DNA of 64,000 nt from Gammaproteobacteria bacterium (GCA_005878835.1 VBMV01000062.1:1-64000); one strand, 5' to 3'. Numbered from the stretch's first letter, positions 42,780 through 50,517 are shown. Numbers and translations are program-made. The notes: a model not told the origin generated them from the letters alone.

Positions 42780-44600
42780 ATGCTCACCCACCTGCAGATC
42801 CGCGACTTCGCCATCATCGATTCGGTGGAGCTCGAGTTGCGTCGCGGCCTGACGGTGCTCACCGGCGAGACCGGCGCGGGCAAATCGATCCTGGTGGACG
42901 CGCTGCAGCTGCTCGCCGGAGGCCGCGCCGGCGCCGAGGTGGTGCGCCACGGCGCCGAGCGCGCGGAAGTGTCTGGCACCTTCGAGCTCGGTGAGGCCCC
43001 GCCCGAGCTGCGGCAGTTGCTCGAGGAGCAGTCCGTCAGCGGCACCGGCGAGCTCACCGTGCGCCGGGTGGTGGCAGCGGATGGACGCTCGCGCGCCTAC
43101 CTGAACGGGCAGACGGTGCCGGTACAGCTGCTGCGCGAGGCCGGCAACATCCTCATCGATATCCACGGCCAGCATGAATTCCAGTCCCTGACGCGCAGCG
43201 CCGCGCAGCGCACGTTGCTCGATGGCTACGGCTCCCTCACCGGGCTCACCACCCAGGTCGGTACCGCCCACCGGGAGTGGCTCGAGCTCCTCAACCGCAC
43301 CCTGGAACTGGAGAGCAAGGCGCGCGACCGCGACACCCGCCTCGAGCTGCTGCGCTATCAGGCGCAGGAGCTGCAGGCCCTGCAGCTGAAGGCCGGCGAG
43401 ATCGACGCGCTCGGCGAGGAACGCGCGCGGCTCGCCAACCGCGGGCGGCTCGCGCAGGGTGCGCAGACGGCCCTCGCGGAGCTGTACGAGAACGAAGCCG
43501 CGAGCGCGCATGCCGGCGTGAGCCGCGCGCTGCAGGCCCTGCGCGGACTCGCGGCCCTCGATGGCAAGCTCGCCGCCGTGCTGCCGATGCTGGAGGAAGC
43601 CTCGATTCAGGTGCGCGAGGCGGCGCGTGAGCTGGAACGCTACCGCGAGACCCTCGACGTCGACGCGGCGCGCCAGGACGAGGTCGAAAGACGCCTGGCG
43701 GCGATCGAGGAGCTCTCGCGCAAGCACCGCGTGGCCGCGGGCGAGCTCGATGAGCGCGCGCGGCAGCTGGCGGTGGAGCTGGCGACGCTCGAGCGCGCCG
43801 AGACCGACCTCGCCACGCTGCGCAAGGAGCTGGCCGCGGCGCTGCAGGCCTACCGCGCGCAGGCCCAGGAGCTGTCCGGCAGGCGGGCCGGCGCCGCGGC
43901 GGCCCTCGCCCGGGACATCTCGGCGCGTATGCAGACGCTCGGCATGTCCGGCGGGCGCTTCGAGGCGGACGTGACCCAGCAGGGCAACGCCGATCCCACC
44001 GAACACGGCATCGACCAGATCGAGTTCCGGGTGTCCGCCAACCCGGGCCAGCCGCCGCGCGCGCTCGCCAAGGTCGCCTCCGGCGGCGAGCTGGCGCGCC
44101 TGTCCCTCGCCGTGCAGGTGGCGTGCAGCGCCGATGCGACGCGCTGCATGGTGTTCGATGAGGTCGACGCCGGGATCGGCGGCGCGGTGGCCGAGATCGT
44201 CGGCCGCGAGCTGCGCGCGCTCGGCGCAGGCGCCCAGGTGCTGTGCGTGACGCATCTGCCGCAGGTGGCCTGCCAGGCGCATCACCAGCTGCGCGTCACC
44301 AAGCTCACCGACGGGCGCACCACGCGCATCACGGTCAGCGAGCTCAGCGCCAAGGATCGCGTCGAGGAGCTGGCGCGCATGCTGGGCGGCATCGAGGTGA
44401 GCGGCAAGGCGCGCGAGCACGCCCGCGAGATGCTGCACGCCGCCACCCTGGTGCCGGGCAAAGCGGTGCGCGGGGAAGCCGACCACGCCCCGCCCGCCTC
44501 CGGGGAGACGACCCCGGTGGCCACGCTGCGCGGTGTGGTGCCGCCCGCCGAGGACGAGACCGTGCGACAGCCGCGGCCGCCCGCCGCCCGGGGCCGCTAG
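42780..44600 (+). CDS. recN: DNA repair protein RecN
   Basis: SMC-like ATPase of recombinational double-strand break repair. It has 606 residues. Walker A is TGETGAGKSILVDAL near the N-terminus, the ABC signature is KVASGGELARLSLAVQ, and Walker B is CMVFDEVDAGIGG, with long coiled coil between (about 160-370). The last 55 residues extend past the usual end with a Pro/Ala-rich tail. Its TAG stop lies in a CTAG shared with the convergent fur stop. Confidence 0.96.
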   Translation: MLTHLQIRDFAIIDSVELELRRGLTVLTGETGAGKSILVDALQLLAGGRAGAEVVRHGAERAEVSGTFELGEAPPELRQLLEEQSVSGTGELTVRRVVAADGRSRAYLNGQTVPVQLLREAGNILIDIHGQHEFQSLTRSAAQRTLLDGYGSLTGLTTQVGTAHREWLELLNRTLELESKARDRDTRLELLRYQAQELQALQLKAGEIDALGEERARLANRGRLAQGAQTALAELYENEAASAHAGVSRALQALRGLAALDGKLAAVLPMLEEASIQVREAARELERYRETLDVDAARQDEVERRLAAIEELSRKHRVAAGELDERARQLAVELATLERAETDLATLRKELAAALQAYRAQAQELSGRRAGAAAALARDISARMQTLGMSGGRFEADVTQQGNADPTEHGIDQIEFRVSANPGQPPRALAKVASGGELARLSLAVQVACSADATRCMVFDEVDAGIGGAVAEIVGRELRALGAGAQVLCVTHLPQVACQAHHQLRVTKLTDGRTTRITVSELSAKDRVEELARMLGGIEVSGKAREHAREMLHAATLVPGKAVRGEADHAPPASGETTPVATLRGVVPPAEDETVRQPRPPAARGR

Positions 44601-45025
44601 CCGTTCTTGCGGAAGGCGCAGTTCGGGCGCTTGCAGCGCCCATAAAGAATCAGTGAGTGATCGCGGATCGTGAAGCCGAGTTTGTGCGCCACGGCGGTCT
44701 GGCGCTCCTCTATCCCTGAGTCCATGAACTCCTCCACGCGGCCGCAGTCCTGGCACACGATGTGGTCGTGATGGGTCCCCTGGTTGAGCTCGAACACCGC
44801 CATGCCGTCTTCGAAGTGATGGCGCGTGACGAGGCCTGCGGCCTCGAACTGGGTGAGTACGCGGTACACAGTGGCCAGGCCAATGTCCTCATTGGATTCC
44901 AGCAGCGTCCGATAGATGTCCTCGGCGGACATGTGCCGGGTCGCGCTGCCCTCGAGAATCTCCAGGATCTTCAGGCGCGGCAGCGTCACCTTCAAACCCG
45001 CTTTGCGCAGGTCCTTGCCTTCCAC
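44597..45025 (-). CDS. fur: Ferric uptake regulator Fur
   Basis: Iron-responsive repressor. It has 142 residues from GTG 45025 with GGAGA 6 nt upstream. The DNA-binding domain reads RKAGLKVTLPRLKILEIL and ATVYRVLTQFEAAGL. The metal-sensing His cluster is in NQGTHHDHIVCQDCG, and a second Cys pair, CKRPNC, lies at the C-terminus, so a structural zinc site is likely intact. It is divergent from bamE, the common gammaproteobacterial arrangement. Confidence 0.96.
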   Translation of the reverse strand: MEGKDLRKAGLKVTLPRLKILEILEGSATRHMSAEDIYRTLLESNEDIGLATVYRVLTQFEAAGLVTRHHFEDGMAVFELNQGTHHDHIVCQDCGRVEEFMDSGIEERQTAVAHKLGFTIRDHSLILYGRCKRPNCAFRKNG

Positions 45026-45092
45026 GCGCACTCTCCGGCGAACCGCGGCAGCCTCAGCTGCGGGCGATCCGTGATCAGGTATGATTGCCGGG

Positions 45093-45488
45093 ATGATTAT
45101 CCTCCATCGGGCGCAGCTGCGCCTACCCTTGGGCGCGTTCACGGCCCTCCTGCTCGCGAGCGCGCTCAGCGCCTGCGTCTATCGCATGAACATCCAGCAG
45201 GGCAACTACCTGGAAGGCAAGACGGTCGATCAGCTGCAGGTCGGCATGACACGCAGCCAGGTGCGCTACCTGCTCGGCACGCCGCTGGTGCCGGCGGTGT
45301 TCGACAAGGACCGCTGGGACTACGTGTACTACTTCAAGCACGGGCGCCTGCGCAGACCCGAGGAACGCCACCTGATCGTGTACTTCGCCCAGGACAAGGT
45401 GTCGCGCTTCGAACGCGACAACGTGCCGAATGCACCACCGCAGGCGCCCGACCAGGGGCCGCCGGTGTCGAAGTTCCCGACGATCTGA
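45093..45488 (+). CDS. bamE: Outer membrane assembly lipoprotein BamE (SmpA/OmlA)
   Basis: Lipoprotein of the Bam complex that inserts beta-barrel proteins in the outer membrane. About 131 residues from ATG 45093 (an ATG four codons upstream is possible). The lipobox is LSAC at the end of a hydrophobic signal. The SmpA/OmlA domain is clear: GNYLEGKTVDQLQVGMTRSQ, LLGTPLVPAVFDKDRWDYVYYF and LIVYFAQDKVSRFE. It is divergent from fur. Confidence 0.95.
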   Translation: MIILHRAQLRLPLGAFTALLLASALSACVYRMNIQQGNYLEGKTVDQLQVGMTRSQVRYLLGTPLVPAVFDKDRWDYVYYFKHGRLRRPEERHLIVYFAQDKVSRFERDNVPNAPPQAPDQGPPVSKFPTI

Positions 45489-45494
45489 GGCGCC

Positions 45495-45803
45495 TCAGGT
45501 CTTGCCGCTGCGGCGCTCATGCCGCACGCGCTCGCGCCGCCGCTCGCGCGGGTCGCGGCGCAGCGGCCGGTACAGCTCGATGCGATCGCCGTCCGCGCAC
45601 ACATCGGTGCGCGCGCGCGGTTCGCCGAAGATACCTATGGCGGCTGAATCCCACGGGATCGGTGCGGCCGGATCGGCGGCGGCGCGCGCCGCCGCCAGCG
45701 CATCGGCGATGCTCGCGTGCAGCGGCAGCTCGATGCTCCACAGGTATTGACGTGCGCGCGTCGCGTAGGCGACGACGCAGCGTTTGCCGGCCGCCGGCCT
45801 CAC
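45495..45803 (-). CDS. rnfH: RnfH family protein (RatB, UPF0125)
   Basis: Small ubiquitin-like-fold protein of unclear role, usually encoded beside ratA. It has 102 residues; the start GTG 45803 overlaps the ratA stop (GTGA). Family residues include VAYATRARQYLWSIELP, IGIFGEPRARTDVCADGDRIELYRPLRRDPRERRR. The Arg-rich tail is typical. Confidence 0.9.
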   Translation of the reverse strand: MRPAAGKRCVVAYATRARQYLWSIELPLHASIADALAAARAAADPAAPIPWDSAAIGIFGEPRARTDVCADGDRIELYRPLRRDPRERRRERVRHERRSGKT

Positions 45804-46228
45804 GGCCGCGCCCGGGCGCGCGCCACGAAGGCATCCAGCAGCGAGCCGATGATCGCCGCGAACTGCGAATCGAACAGCAGTGCGGTCAGCGGGTTGCGGA
45901 ACGCAAAGCGCATGGTGAGCTCCACGCGGCAGCCGTTGCTCTCGATCGGCAACAGCCGCCACTCGCCCTGCAGGGTGCGAAACGGCCCGCTCACCAGCTG
46001 CATGCGGATGCTGCGCTCGGGCTCGAGCGTGTTGCGCGTGGTGAACTCACCGTGCAACGCGCCCCGCCGGATGCCCAGCGTCGCGACGATCTCCTGCTGC
46101 GAGCGCGACTGCACCCGGGCATGGGTGCACCACGGCAGGAACTGCGGATAGCTCTCGATGTCATTGATCAGCGCGAACAGCTCGGCAGCCGGCTTGCCGA
46201 CCAGCGCCGAGCGCTTGACCTCTCGCAT
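45800..46228 (-). CDS. ratA: RatA/Coq10-like START-domain protein
   Basis: A 142-residue START/polyketide-cyclase-fold protein. It was named ribosome association toxin RatA, but the family is also the bacterial counterpart of the ubiquinone-binding protein Coq10. Segments: [53 protein letters not shown] choose ATG 46228; an ATG at 46243 has a site too close. It pairs with rnfH and is divergent from smpB, a widely conserved arrangement. Confidence 0.93.
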   Translation of the reverse strand: MREVKRSALVGKPAAELFALINDIESYPQFLPWCTHARVQSRSQQEIVATLGIRRGALHGEFTTRNTLEPERSIRMQLVSGPFRTLQGEWRLLPIESNGCRVELTMRFAFRNPLTALLFDSQFAAIIGSLLDAFVARARARP

Positions 46229-46253
46229 GCGGCATTGTCCCATTACCCCTGGG

Positions 46254-46287
46254 GGATGACCAAAGACGGCGGATGACCAAAGACGCG
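46254..46287 (+). repeat. 17-bp tandem duplication at the smpB start, creating a six-codon minigene
   Basis: GGATGACCAAAGACG occurs twice with a 17-nt period. The second copy contains the smpB start (ATG 46273). The first contains ATG 46256 in a different frame, reading MTKDGG and stopping at a TGA (46274-46276) that overlaps the smpB ATG. GGGGG precedes the first ATG directly. Confidence 0.85.
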
Positions 46288-46740
46288 CCAGCGCCCCGAC
46301 TGATCGCCGAGAACCGCAAGGCGCGCTTCGACTACTTCATCGAGGAGCGCTACGAGGCGGGACTGGCGCTGCAGGGCTGGGAGGTCAAGGCCATGCGCGC
46401 CGGGCGCGCGCAGCTGCAGGAAGCCTATGTCTACCTGCGCGGCGGCGAGGCGTTCCTCATCGGCGCGCACCTCTCACCCCTGCCCACCGCCTCCACGCAC
46501 GTGACGCCCGACCCGGTGCGCACCCGCAAGCTGCTGCTCAAGCGCAGCGAGCTGCAGGGACTGATCGGCGCGGTGGAACGGCGCGGCTACACGATCGTGC
46601 CGCTGGAGCTGTACTGGAAGAACGGCCGCGCCAAAGTGCAGGTCGGGCTCGCCAAGGGCAAGAAGCAGCACGACAAGCGCGCGGTGCAGAAGGAGCGCGA
46701 CTGGCAGCGCGACAAGGCACGCCTGTTGCGACGCGGCTGA
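46273..46740 (+). CDS. smpB: SsrA-binding protein SmpB
   Basis: Binds tmRNA and brings it to stalled ribosomes for trans-translation. It has 155 residues. The OB-fold core reads [42 protein letters not shown], and the basic C-terminal tail [26 protein letters not shown] enters the decoding centre. The start overlaps an upstream minigene stop. ssrA begins 52 nt downstream on the same strand, so both trans-translation components are encoded together. Confidence 0.97.
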   Translation: MTKDAPAPRLIAENRKARFDYFIEERYEAGLALQGWEVKAMRAGRAQLQEAYVYLRGGEAFLIGAHLSPLPTASTHVTPDPVRTRKLLLKRSELQGLIGAVERRGYTIVPLELYWKNGRAKVQVGLAKGKKQHDKRAVQKERDWQRDKARLLRRG

Positions 46741-46791
46741 GAAGACGCGCGGGGCGGCCCCAGGTGGTATGCTGGTGATGTGAAAGCTGAA

Positions 46792-47434
46792 GGGGGCGAC
46801 CGGTTTCGACGCGGGTTGCGAACCTTCAGGGGCGTACCGAGGTGCAGTGCCCTCGTTAATCCTGCTGCAAATCATAGTTGCCAACGACGACAACTACGCT
46901 CTGGCTGCCTAACCGCAGCTGACCTCTGACCGGCTCGTGCCTGTGCGACCGAATCAGGGGACGCGCTCACAGGATCGCGCTCCGGCGTGCGACAGGCCGG
47001 TGCGTTAAGAGTCACTGTCCGCTGGCGTTGCGTCTTCCCTGCTCCTCGGGTAGCGCCGCGCGAGAAACAAAGAGAGAGCTACGTACGTAGATCCTGAAGT
47101 CTAGGACTTGCGGACGGGGGTTCGATCGAGGGTCGCGCCAAATCGCGAGGTTTGGCTGATAACGGAGCTCACATCGGCGAAACCTGACGGCGCCTCTCAA
47201 CAGGGGCGGCATGGCAACGTCGAGGGGTAGGAAGAGGGCCAACCTCAGGCCTGCCCTGTAGAGACTCATAGACCCGCCGACGGCACAGCGCCTGGGCGGG
47301 CACTAGGATCCAGCCGGCTGTGGCGGCTGGATAACACGCTCCGCGTCCACGCACCGCCTTCAGCGGCGCGCGGACGAAGGCATAGTCCAGCCCGCGGCGA
47401 AAGCCACGGATGTGCTGTCCCCCCGCCTCCACCA
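46792..47434 (+). ncRNA. ssrA: tmRNA (ssrA), interrupted by a group I intron
   Basis: Trans-translation RNA. The 5' end GGGGGCGACCGGTTTCGACG is typical. The tag frame runs 46880-46912, encodes ANDDNYALAA and ends TAA; it is preceded by the usual ATAGTT before the resume codon GCC. The upstream exon ends at 47126 in the T-loop (GGGGGTTCGAT) and the 17-nt downstream exon is 47418-47434 (TCCCCCCGCCTCCACCA). Joined, they give a perfect T-arm and a 7-bp acceptor stem (GGGGGCG with CGCCTCC, one G-U) with encoded CCA. The mature exons total about 352 nt. A weak TATGCT at 46768 may be a -10. Confidence 0.96.
47127..47417 (+). mobile_element. Group I intron (IC3-like) in the tmRNA T-loop
   Basis: A 291-nt self-splicing-type intron. 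It starts after a U (GAT^CGAGG) and ends in G (GCTG^TCC), the group I splice rule. P1 forms from exon CGAU and intron GUCG (47132-47135) around loop CGAGG, with a U-G pair at the splice site. Core blocks: GGCGAAACC (47176-47184), ATGGCAACG (47211-47219), R element GTAGAGACT (47258-47266), GACGGCAC (47279-47286), S element GAAGGCATAGTCC (47376-47388) and P9 with a GAAA loop (47399-47402). These match the Azoarcus tRNA-Ile IC3 intron in sequence and order, as recalled. No ORF of note lies inside. Confidence 0.93.
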
Positions 47435-47440
47435 ACCGGC

Positions 47441-47468
47441 GGTTCCCGGCCCTAAGCGGCCGGGAACC
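47441..47468 (+). terminator. 11-bp hairpin after ssrA
   Basis: GGTTCCCGGCC pairs perfectly with GGCCGGGAACC around CTAAGC, starting 7 nt after the tmRNA CCA end. There is no U-tract. Position and stability suggest termination or 3'-end processing of the tmRNA precursor. Confidence 0.6.
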
Positions 47469-47471
47469 GAT

Positions 47472-47492
47472 GCCCGGGCCGAACGCCCGGGC
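47472..47492 (+). terminator. Second GC hairpin after ssrA
   Basis: GCCCGGGC pairs with a second GCCCGGGC across CGAAC, immediately after the first post-ssrA hairpin. Again there is no U-tract. It may reinforce termination. Confidence 0.4.
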
Positions 47493-47606
47493 GCCATCGC
47501 CAGCCGCGCGGCGCGCATAATTCCTCAGATCCACCAGATTCTCGGCCTGTGCTTTGACAGGCATTGCAGGCAGAATCCTGAGAACCCAGCAAATGCATGG
47601 GGTTGC

Positions 47607-48056
47607 GTGCCTCCAAGGCAACTCTCCGACAGCGAGGCGGCGTATCTGGCCGGGATCATAGACGGCGAGGGCACCATTACGCTCACGAGGACGCATCGGG
47701 GCGAGAATCGTCGCCCGGTGGTAAGCATCAGCAGTACGGAGTTGCCCCTGCTTTTTTATGTGCGGTCGGTGGTAGGCGCAGGAAGGATTACGAGGAAGGT
47801 CCGCGCGCATGAGCACCACTCACCCAGCTTCGCTTACACCATCTCCAGCCGGCAGGCCCTAACGTTGCTGGGTCGGGTCTCGCCGTATCTTCGCACGTAC
47901 AAGGCCGGGCGCGCCTGCCTTCTCCTCGAGGAGTACGTCCGCGTTACCCCTCGGAATGGACGCTATACACCGCACCAGCGCGCCGCACGTCAAGCCTTTG
48001 AGCAGCGCTTCTTTGCCAACTCAGTGCGCGCAAAAGCGCACATGAGGCAACTCTAG
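47607..48056 (+). CDS. LAGLIDADG homing endonuclease
   Basis: A 149-residue single-motif homing endonuclease, expected to act as a homodimer like I-CreI. The LAGLIDADG helix is LAGIIDGEG at residues 14-22, with Glu21 at the usual catalytic acidic position. The following beta region and the ALTLLGRVSPYLRTYKAGRACLLLEEYV segment fit the LAGLIDADG_1 family. I start it at GTG 47607 with GGGG 4 nt upstream; the frame is open further up but that region contains hairpins and no other good site. It lies 172 nt past the tmRNA 3' end, outside the intron. The target site is unknown; intron-less ssrA is the obvious guess. Confidence 0.88.
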   Translation: MPPRQLSDSEAAYLAGIIDGEGTITLTRTHRGENRRPVVSISSTELPLLFYVRSVVGAGRITRKVRAHEHHSPSFAYTISSRQALTLLGRVSPYLRTYKAGRACLLLEEYVRVTPRNGRYTPHQRAARQAFEQRFFANSVRAKAHMRQL

Positions 48057-48190
48057 CCGCGTCTGTCGCCCGTTAGCTGTTCTGGGCGTGAGATGTACAG
48101 CTCAGGTGTCACCCCACTGTCGCCGCCTGCCGCGCGGTGCGCTGCTGCGCGGGCTGGACTGAGGCGCGCCATCGCGGCGCCGCCTGAGCG

Positions 48191-49114
48191 TCAGGAATCG
48201 CGCCGCCCGTCCAGCGAGACGAGCCTCCCATACAGGTCCGGCCGCCGGTCGCGGAACACGAACCAGTTGTCGCGCAGCCGCGCCGTGGCCTCCAGGTCGA
48301 AGACGTGGATCAGGAGCGCATCGCCCTCCTCGGGCGCCTCGGCGACTTTCGCGCCCATGGCGTCCGCGATGAACGATGAGCCGTAGAAGCGGATGTACAG
48401 CCCCTGCGGGTCCTGCAGCGAGCGCTCCAGTCCATAGCGGTTGGCGGCGAGCAGCGGGATGAGGTTGGCCGCCGCGTGTCCCTGCTGGGTGCGCTGCCAG
48501 TGCTCGCGCGAGTTCACCGGCAGTGCCGGAGGCGGCTCGGTGCCGATCGCGGTCGGAAACAGCAACAGCTCCGCCCCCATGAGCGCCATGACGCGCGCGG
48601 TCTCGGGAAACCACTGATCCCAGCAGATGCCGACGCCGAGGCGCGCGAAACGCGTGTTCCAGACTCTGAATCCCGTGTCGCCCGGGGAGAAGTAGTTCTT
48701 TTCCTGGTAGCCCGGCCCATTGGGAATGTGCGACTTGCGGTACACGCCGAGGTTGGTGCCGTCGGCGTCCAGGATCGCGATCGAATTGAAGCAGGCGGGA
48801 CCCGCGCGCTCGAAGAAGCTGATCGGCAGCACCACGCCGAGCTCGCGCGCCAGGGGTGCGAAGTGAGCGATGGCGCGGTTGTCGGCGGCCGCACGCGCCA
48901 GACCCAGGTGACGCGCGTCCTGCTCGATGCAGAAATACGGCGTCTCGAACAGCTCGGGCAGGAGGATGACCTGCGCGCCCCGCGCGGCCGCCTGGCGCAC
49001 CAGCTGCTCAGCCCGGGCGATGTTGCCCTCGATGTCCCAGTCGCACGCCATCTGGATGGCGGCCACCGTCACCGCTCGGGGCGTGCGCCGGAAATGCTCA
49101 GGGCCTCCAGGCAT
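48191..49114 (-). CDS. aguB: N-carbamoylputrescine amidase
   Basis: Nitrilase-superfamily enzyme that releases putrescine from N-carbamoylputrescine in the agmatine route. It has 307 residues from ATG 49114. The Glu-Lys-Cys catalytic residues are in LPELFETPYFC, VYRKSHIPNGPGYQEK and GVGICWDQWFPE, which matches the AguB subfamily closely (GYQEKNYFSPGDTGF). No agmatine deiminase (aguA) is adjacent. It lies 8 nt after the dehydrogenase gene. The 130-nt gap to the endonuclease gene contains nothing I can name. Confidence 0.92.
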   Translation of the reverse strand: MPGGPEHFRRTPRAVTVAAIQMACDWDIEGNIARAEQLVRQAAARGAQVILLPELFETPYFCIEQDARHLGLARAAADNRAIAHFAPLARELGVVLPISFFERAGPACFNSIAILDADGTNLGVYRKSHIPNGPGYQEKNYFSPGDTGFRVWNTRFARLGVGICWDQWFPETARVMALMGAELLLFPTAIGTEPPPALPVNSREHWQRTQQGHAAANLIPLLAANRYGLERSLQDPQGLYIRFYGSSFIADAMGAKVAEAPEEGDALLIHVFDLEATARLRDNWFVFRDRRPDLYGRLVSLDGRRDS

Positions 49115-49122
49115 CGATTGCC

Positions 49123-50085
49123 CTAGGTGCGCACCCGGCGCTCGGCGAGGGAGCGGTGCACCTGCTCCGTGATGCGCATGGCGGTCTCCAGCGCCATGAG
49201 TCCGGCCTCGCCCGGAACCACCGGCGCGCGGCCGGTGCGAATGCACTCCAGAAATGAGTCGATCTCCGCCTGGAGCGCATCGCCGGGCTCCAGACTCTGC
49301 TCCTCGATGGTCACCGGCAGCGCGCCCGGGGCATCCGCCGGCACGCGCTTGCGGATGAGTGTCAGGATCTTCTGCTGCAGGTCGAGCGACAGATAGGCGT
49401 CGTCCTCGAAAATGCGCATTTTTCGCTCGGTCTTGAGGCTGACCCGCGAGGCGGTGGCATTCGCGACGCAGCCGTTGGCGAAGCGGATGCGCGCGTTGGC
49501 GATGTCGATACCTTCAGAGAACACCGGCGTGCCCACCGCGTCGATGGAGGTGATCGGCGCGCCGACGATGGTCTGCACGATATCGATGTCGTGGATCATG
49601 AGGTCGAGCACCACGTTCACGTCGGTGCCGCGCTCGCGATAGGGCGCGAGGCGATGACATTCGACGAAGCGCGGTGAGCGCAGATGCGGCTCGGCCGCCA
49701 GTATGGCGGCGTTGAAACGCTCGAGGTGCCCGACCTGCAGGACGCGCCTGACGCGCGCGGCGAGCGCAATCAGCTCGCGCGCCTGCGCCGGCGTATCCGT
49801 GATCGGCTTCTCCACCAGCACGTGCGCGCCGGCTTCGAGGAAGTCACGCGCGATGGCAAAGTGCGCCGGGGTGGGTGTGGCCACGCTCACCGCCTCGACG
49901 CTGCCCAGGAGCGTGCGGTAGTCGCTCACGGCACGTGTCTTGAGCTCGGCGGCGAGCTGCTCACGCGCCTCGGGCTGCGAATCCGCGACCGCGACCAGCT
50001 CGCAGCCCGCCGCCTGCGCGTATTTGTGTGCGTGAAAGCGGCCCAGGTAGCCCACGCCGATGACCGCGGCTCTGATTTTCTGCAT
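49123..50085 (-). CDS. Gfo/Idh/MocA family oxidoreductase
   Basis: NAD(P)-dependent sugar or nucleotide-sugar dehydrogenase. It has 320 residues. The Rossmann motif is AAVIGVGYLGRFHAHKYA, the conserved Lys-Pro is in HVLVEKPITDT, and catalytic-type residues follow in DLMIHDIDIVQTIVG. It resembles the UDP-GlcNAc 3-dehydrogenase-like (GnnA-type) branch that often sits with lipid A genes, but no lpx gene is in this window, so the substrate stays open. Confidence 0.88.
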   Translation of the reverse strand: MQKIRAAVIGVGYLGRFHAHKYAQAAGCELVAVADSQPEAREQLAAELKTRAVSDYRTLLGSVEAVSVATPTPAHFAIARDFLEAGAHVLVEKPITDTPAQARELIALAARVRRVLQVGHLERFNAAILAAEPHLRSPRFVECHRLAPYRERGTDVNVVLDLMIHDIDIVQTIVGAPITSIDAVGTPVFSEGIDIANARIRFANGCVANATASRVSLKTERKMRIFEDDAYLSLDLQQKILTLIRKRVPADAPGALPVTIEEQSLEPGDALQAEIDSFLECIRTGRAPVVPGEAGLMALETAMRITEQVHRSLAERRVRT

Positions 50086-50103
50086 GAGAAGGCTATTATG
50101 CCC

Positions 50104-50122
50104 GCCCGCGCGGGCATGCCCG
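50104..50122. repeat. Two overlapping 12-bp palindromes
   Basis: GCCCGCGCGGGC (50104-50115) and CGGGCATGCCCG (50111-50122) are both perfect and share 5 bp. They lie in the 69-nt gap between the divergent dehydrogenase and small membrane protein genes. They could be alternative hairpins or a regulator site; no other copy was found in the window. Confidence 0.5.
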
Positions 50123-50154
50123 CAGGGTAACTGTCAAGGAACGGCTGCCAGCCA

Positions 50155-50517
50155 ATGCCTCCACCGCCCCCGACCGAAGGAACGGCACCCCTGGAGCGCC
50201 TGGCGCACCTGCGCGATACCTACGGCGCACTGCCGCGAGCGCGGCGCGAGCTGGTCATTTTCGGCCTGGCGCTGCTGTGCGGGCTCATCGTGATGCCGTT
50301 TCTCATCTGGTTCGCCGGCAGCCGCGTGCTCGGGCCTTATACCCACGGCCAGAATGCACACGCCGGCCCGTTCGCCCTGGTGGCGGATTTCTTCCTGGGG
50401 CTGCTCCACGGGTCGGCGGTGTTCTGGGCCGTGGCGCTCGGGCCGGCGGTGCTGCTGCTGGCGATCCGCCTGTTCGTCGCCCTGGTGCGGGCGCTGCCGG
50501 CCTCGGGCGACGACTGA
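50155..50517 (+). CDS. Small membrane protein, unknown function
   Basis: A 120-residue protein with a Pro-rich N-terminus and two long hydrophobic segments (ELVIFGLALLCGLIVMPFLIWFAG and VFWAVALGPAVLLLAIRLFVALV). I do not recognise the family. It is divergent from the dehydrogenase gene and convergent with the next small membrane protein. Confidence 0.6.
   Translation: MPPPPPTEGTAPLERLAHLRDTYGALPRARRELVIFGLALLCGLIVMPFLIWFAGSRVLGPYTHGQNAHAGPFALVADFFLGLLHGSAVFWAVALGPAVLLLAIRLFVALVRALPASGDD

Noticed and set aside
45495..46228. ratA-rnfH as a toxin-antitoxin system
   Set aside because: Despite the RatA/RatB names, this conserved pair is a housekeeping locus beside smpB; RatA has the Coq10 START fold. 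Nothing here supports a selfish or defence toxin-antitoxin role.
46792..48056. Integrative element using the ssrA 3' end as attachment site
   Set aside because: The ssrA 3' end is a common attachment site, but there is no integrase, no direct repeat of the 3' end downstream, and the interruption is explained exactly by a group I intron.
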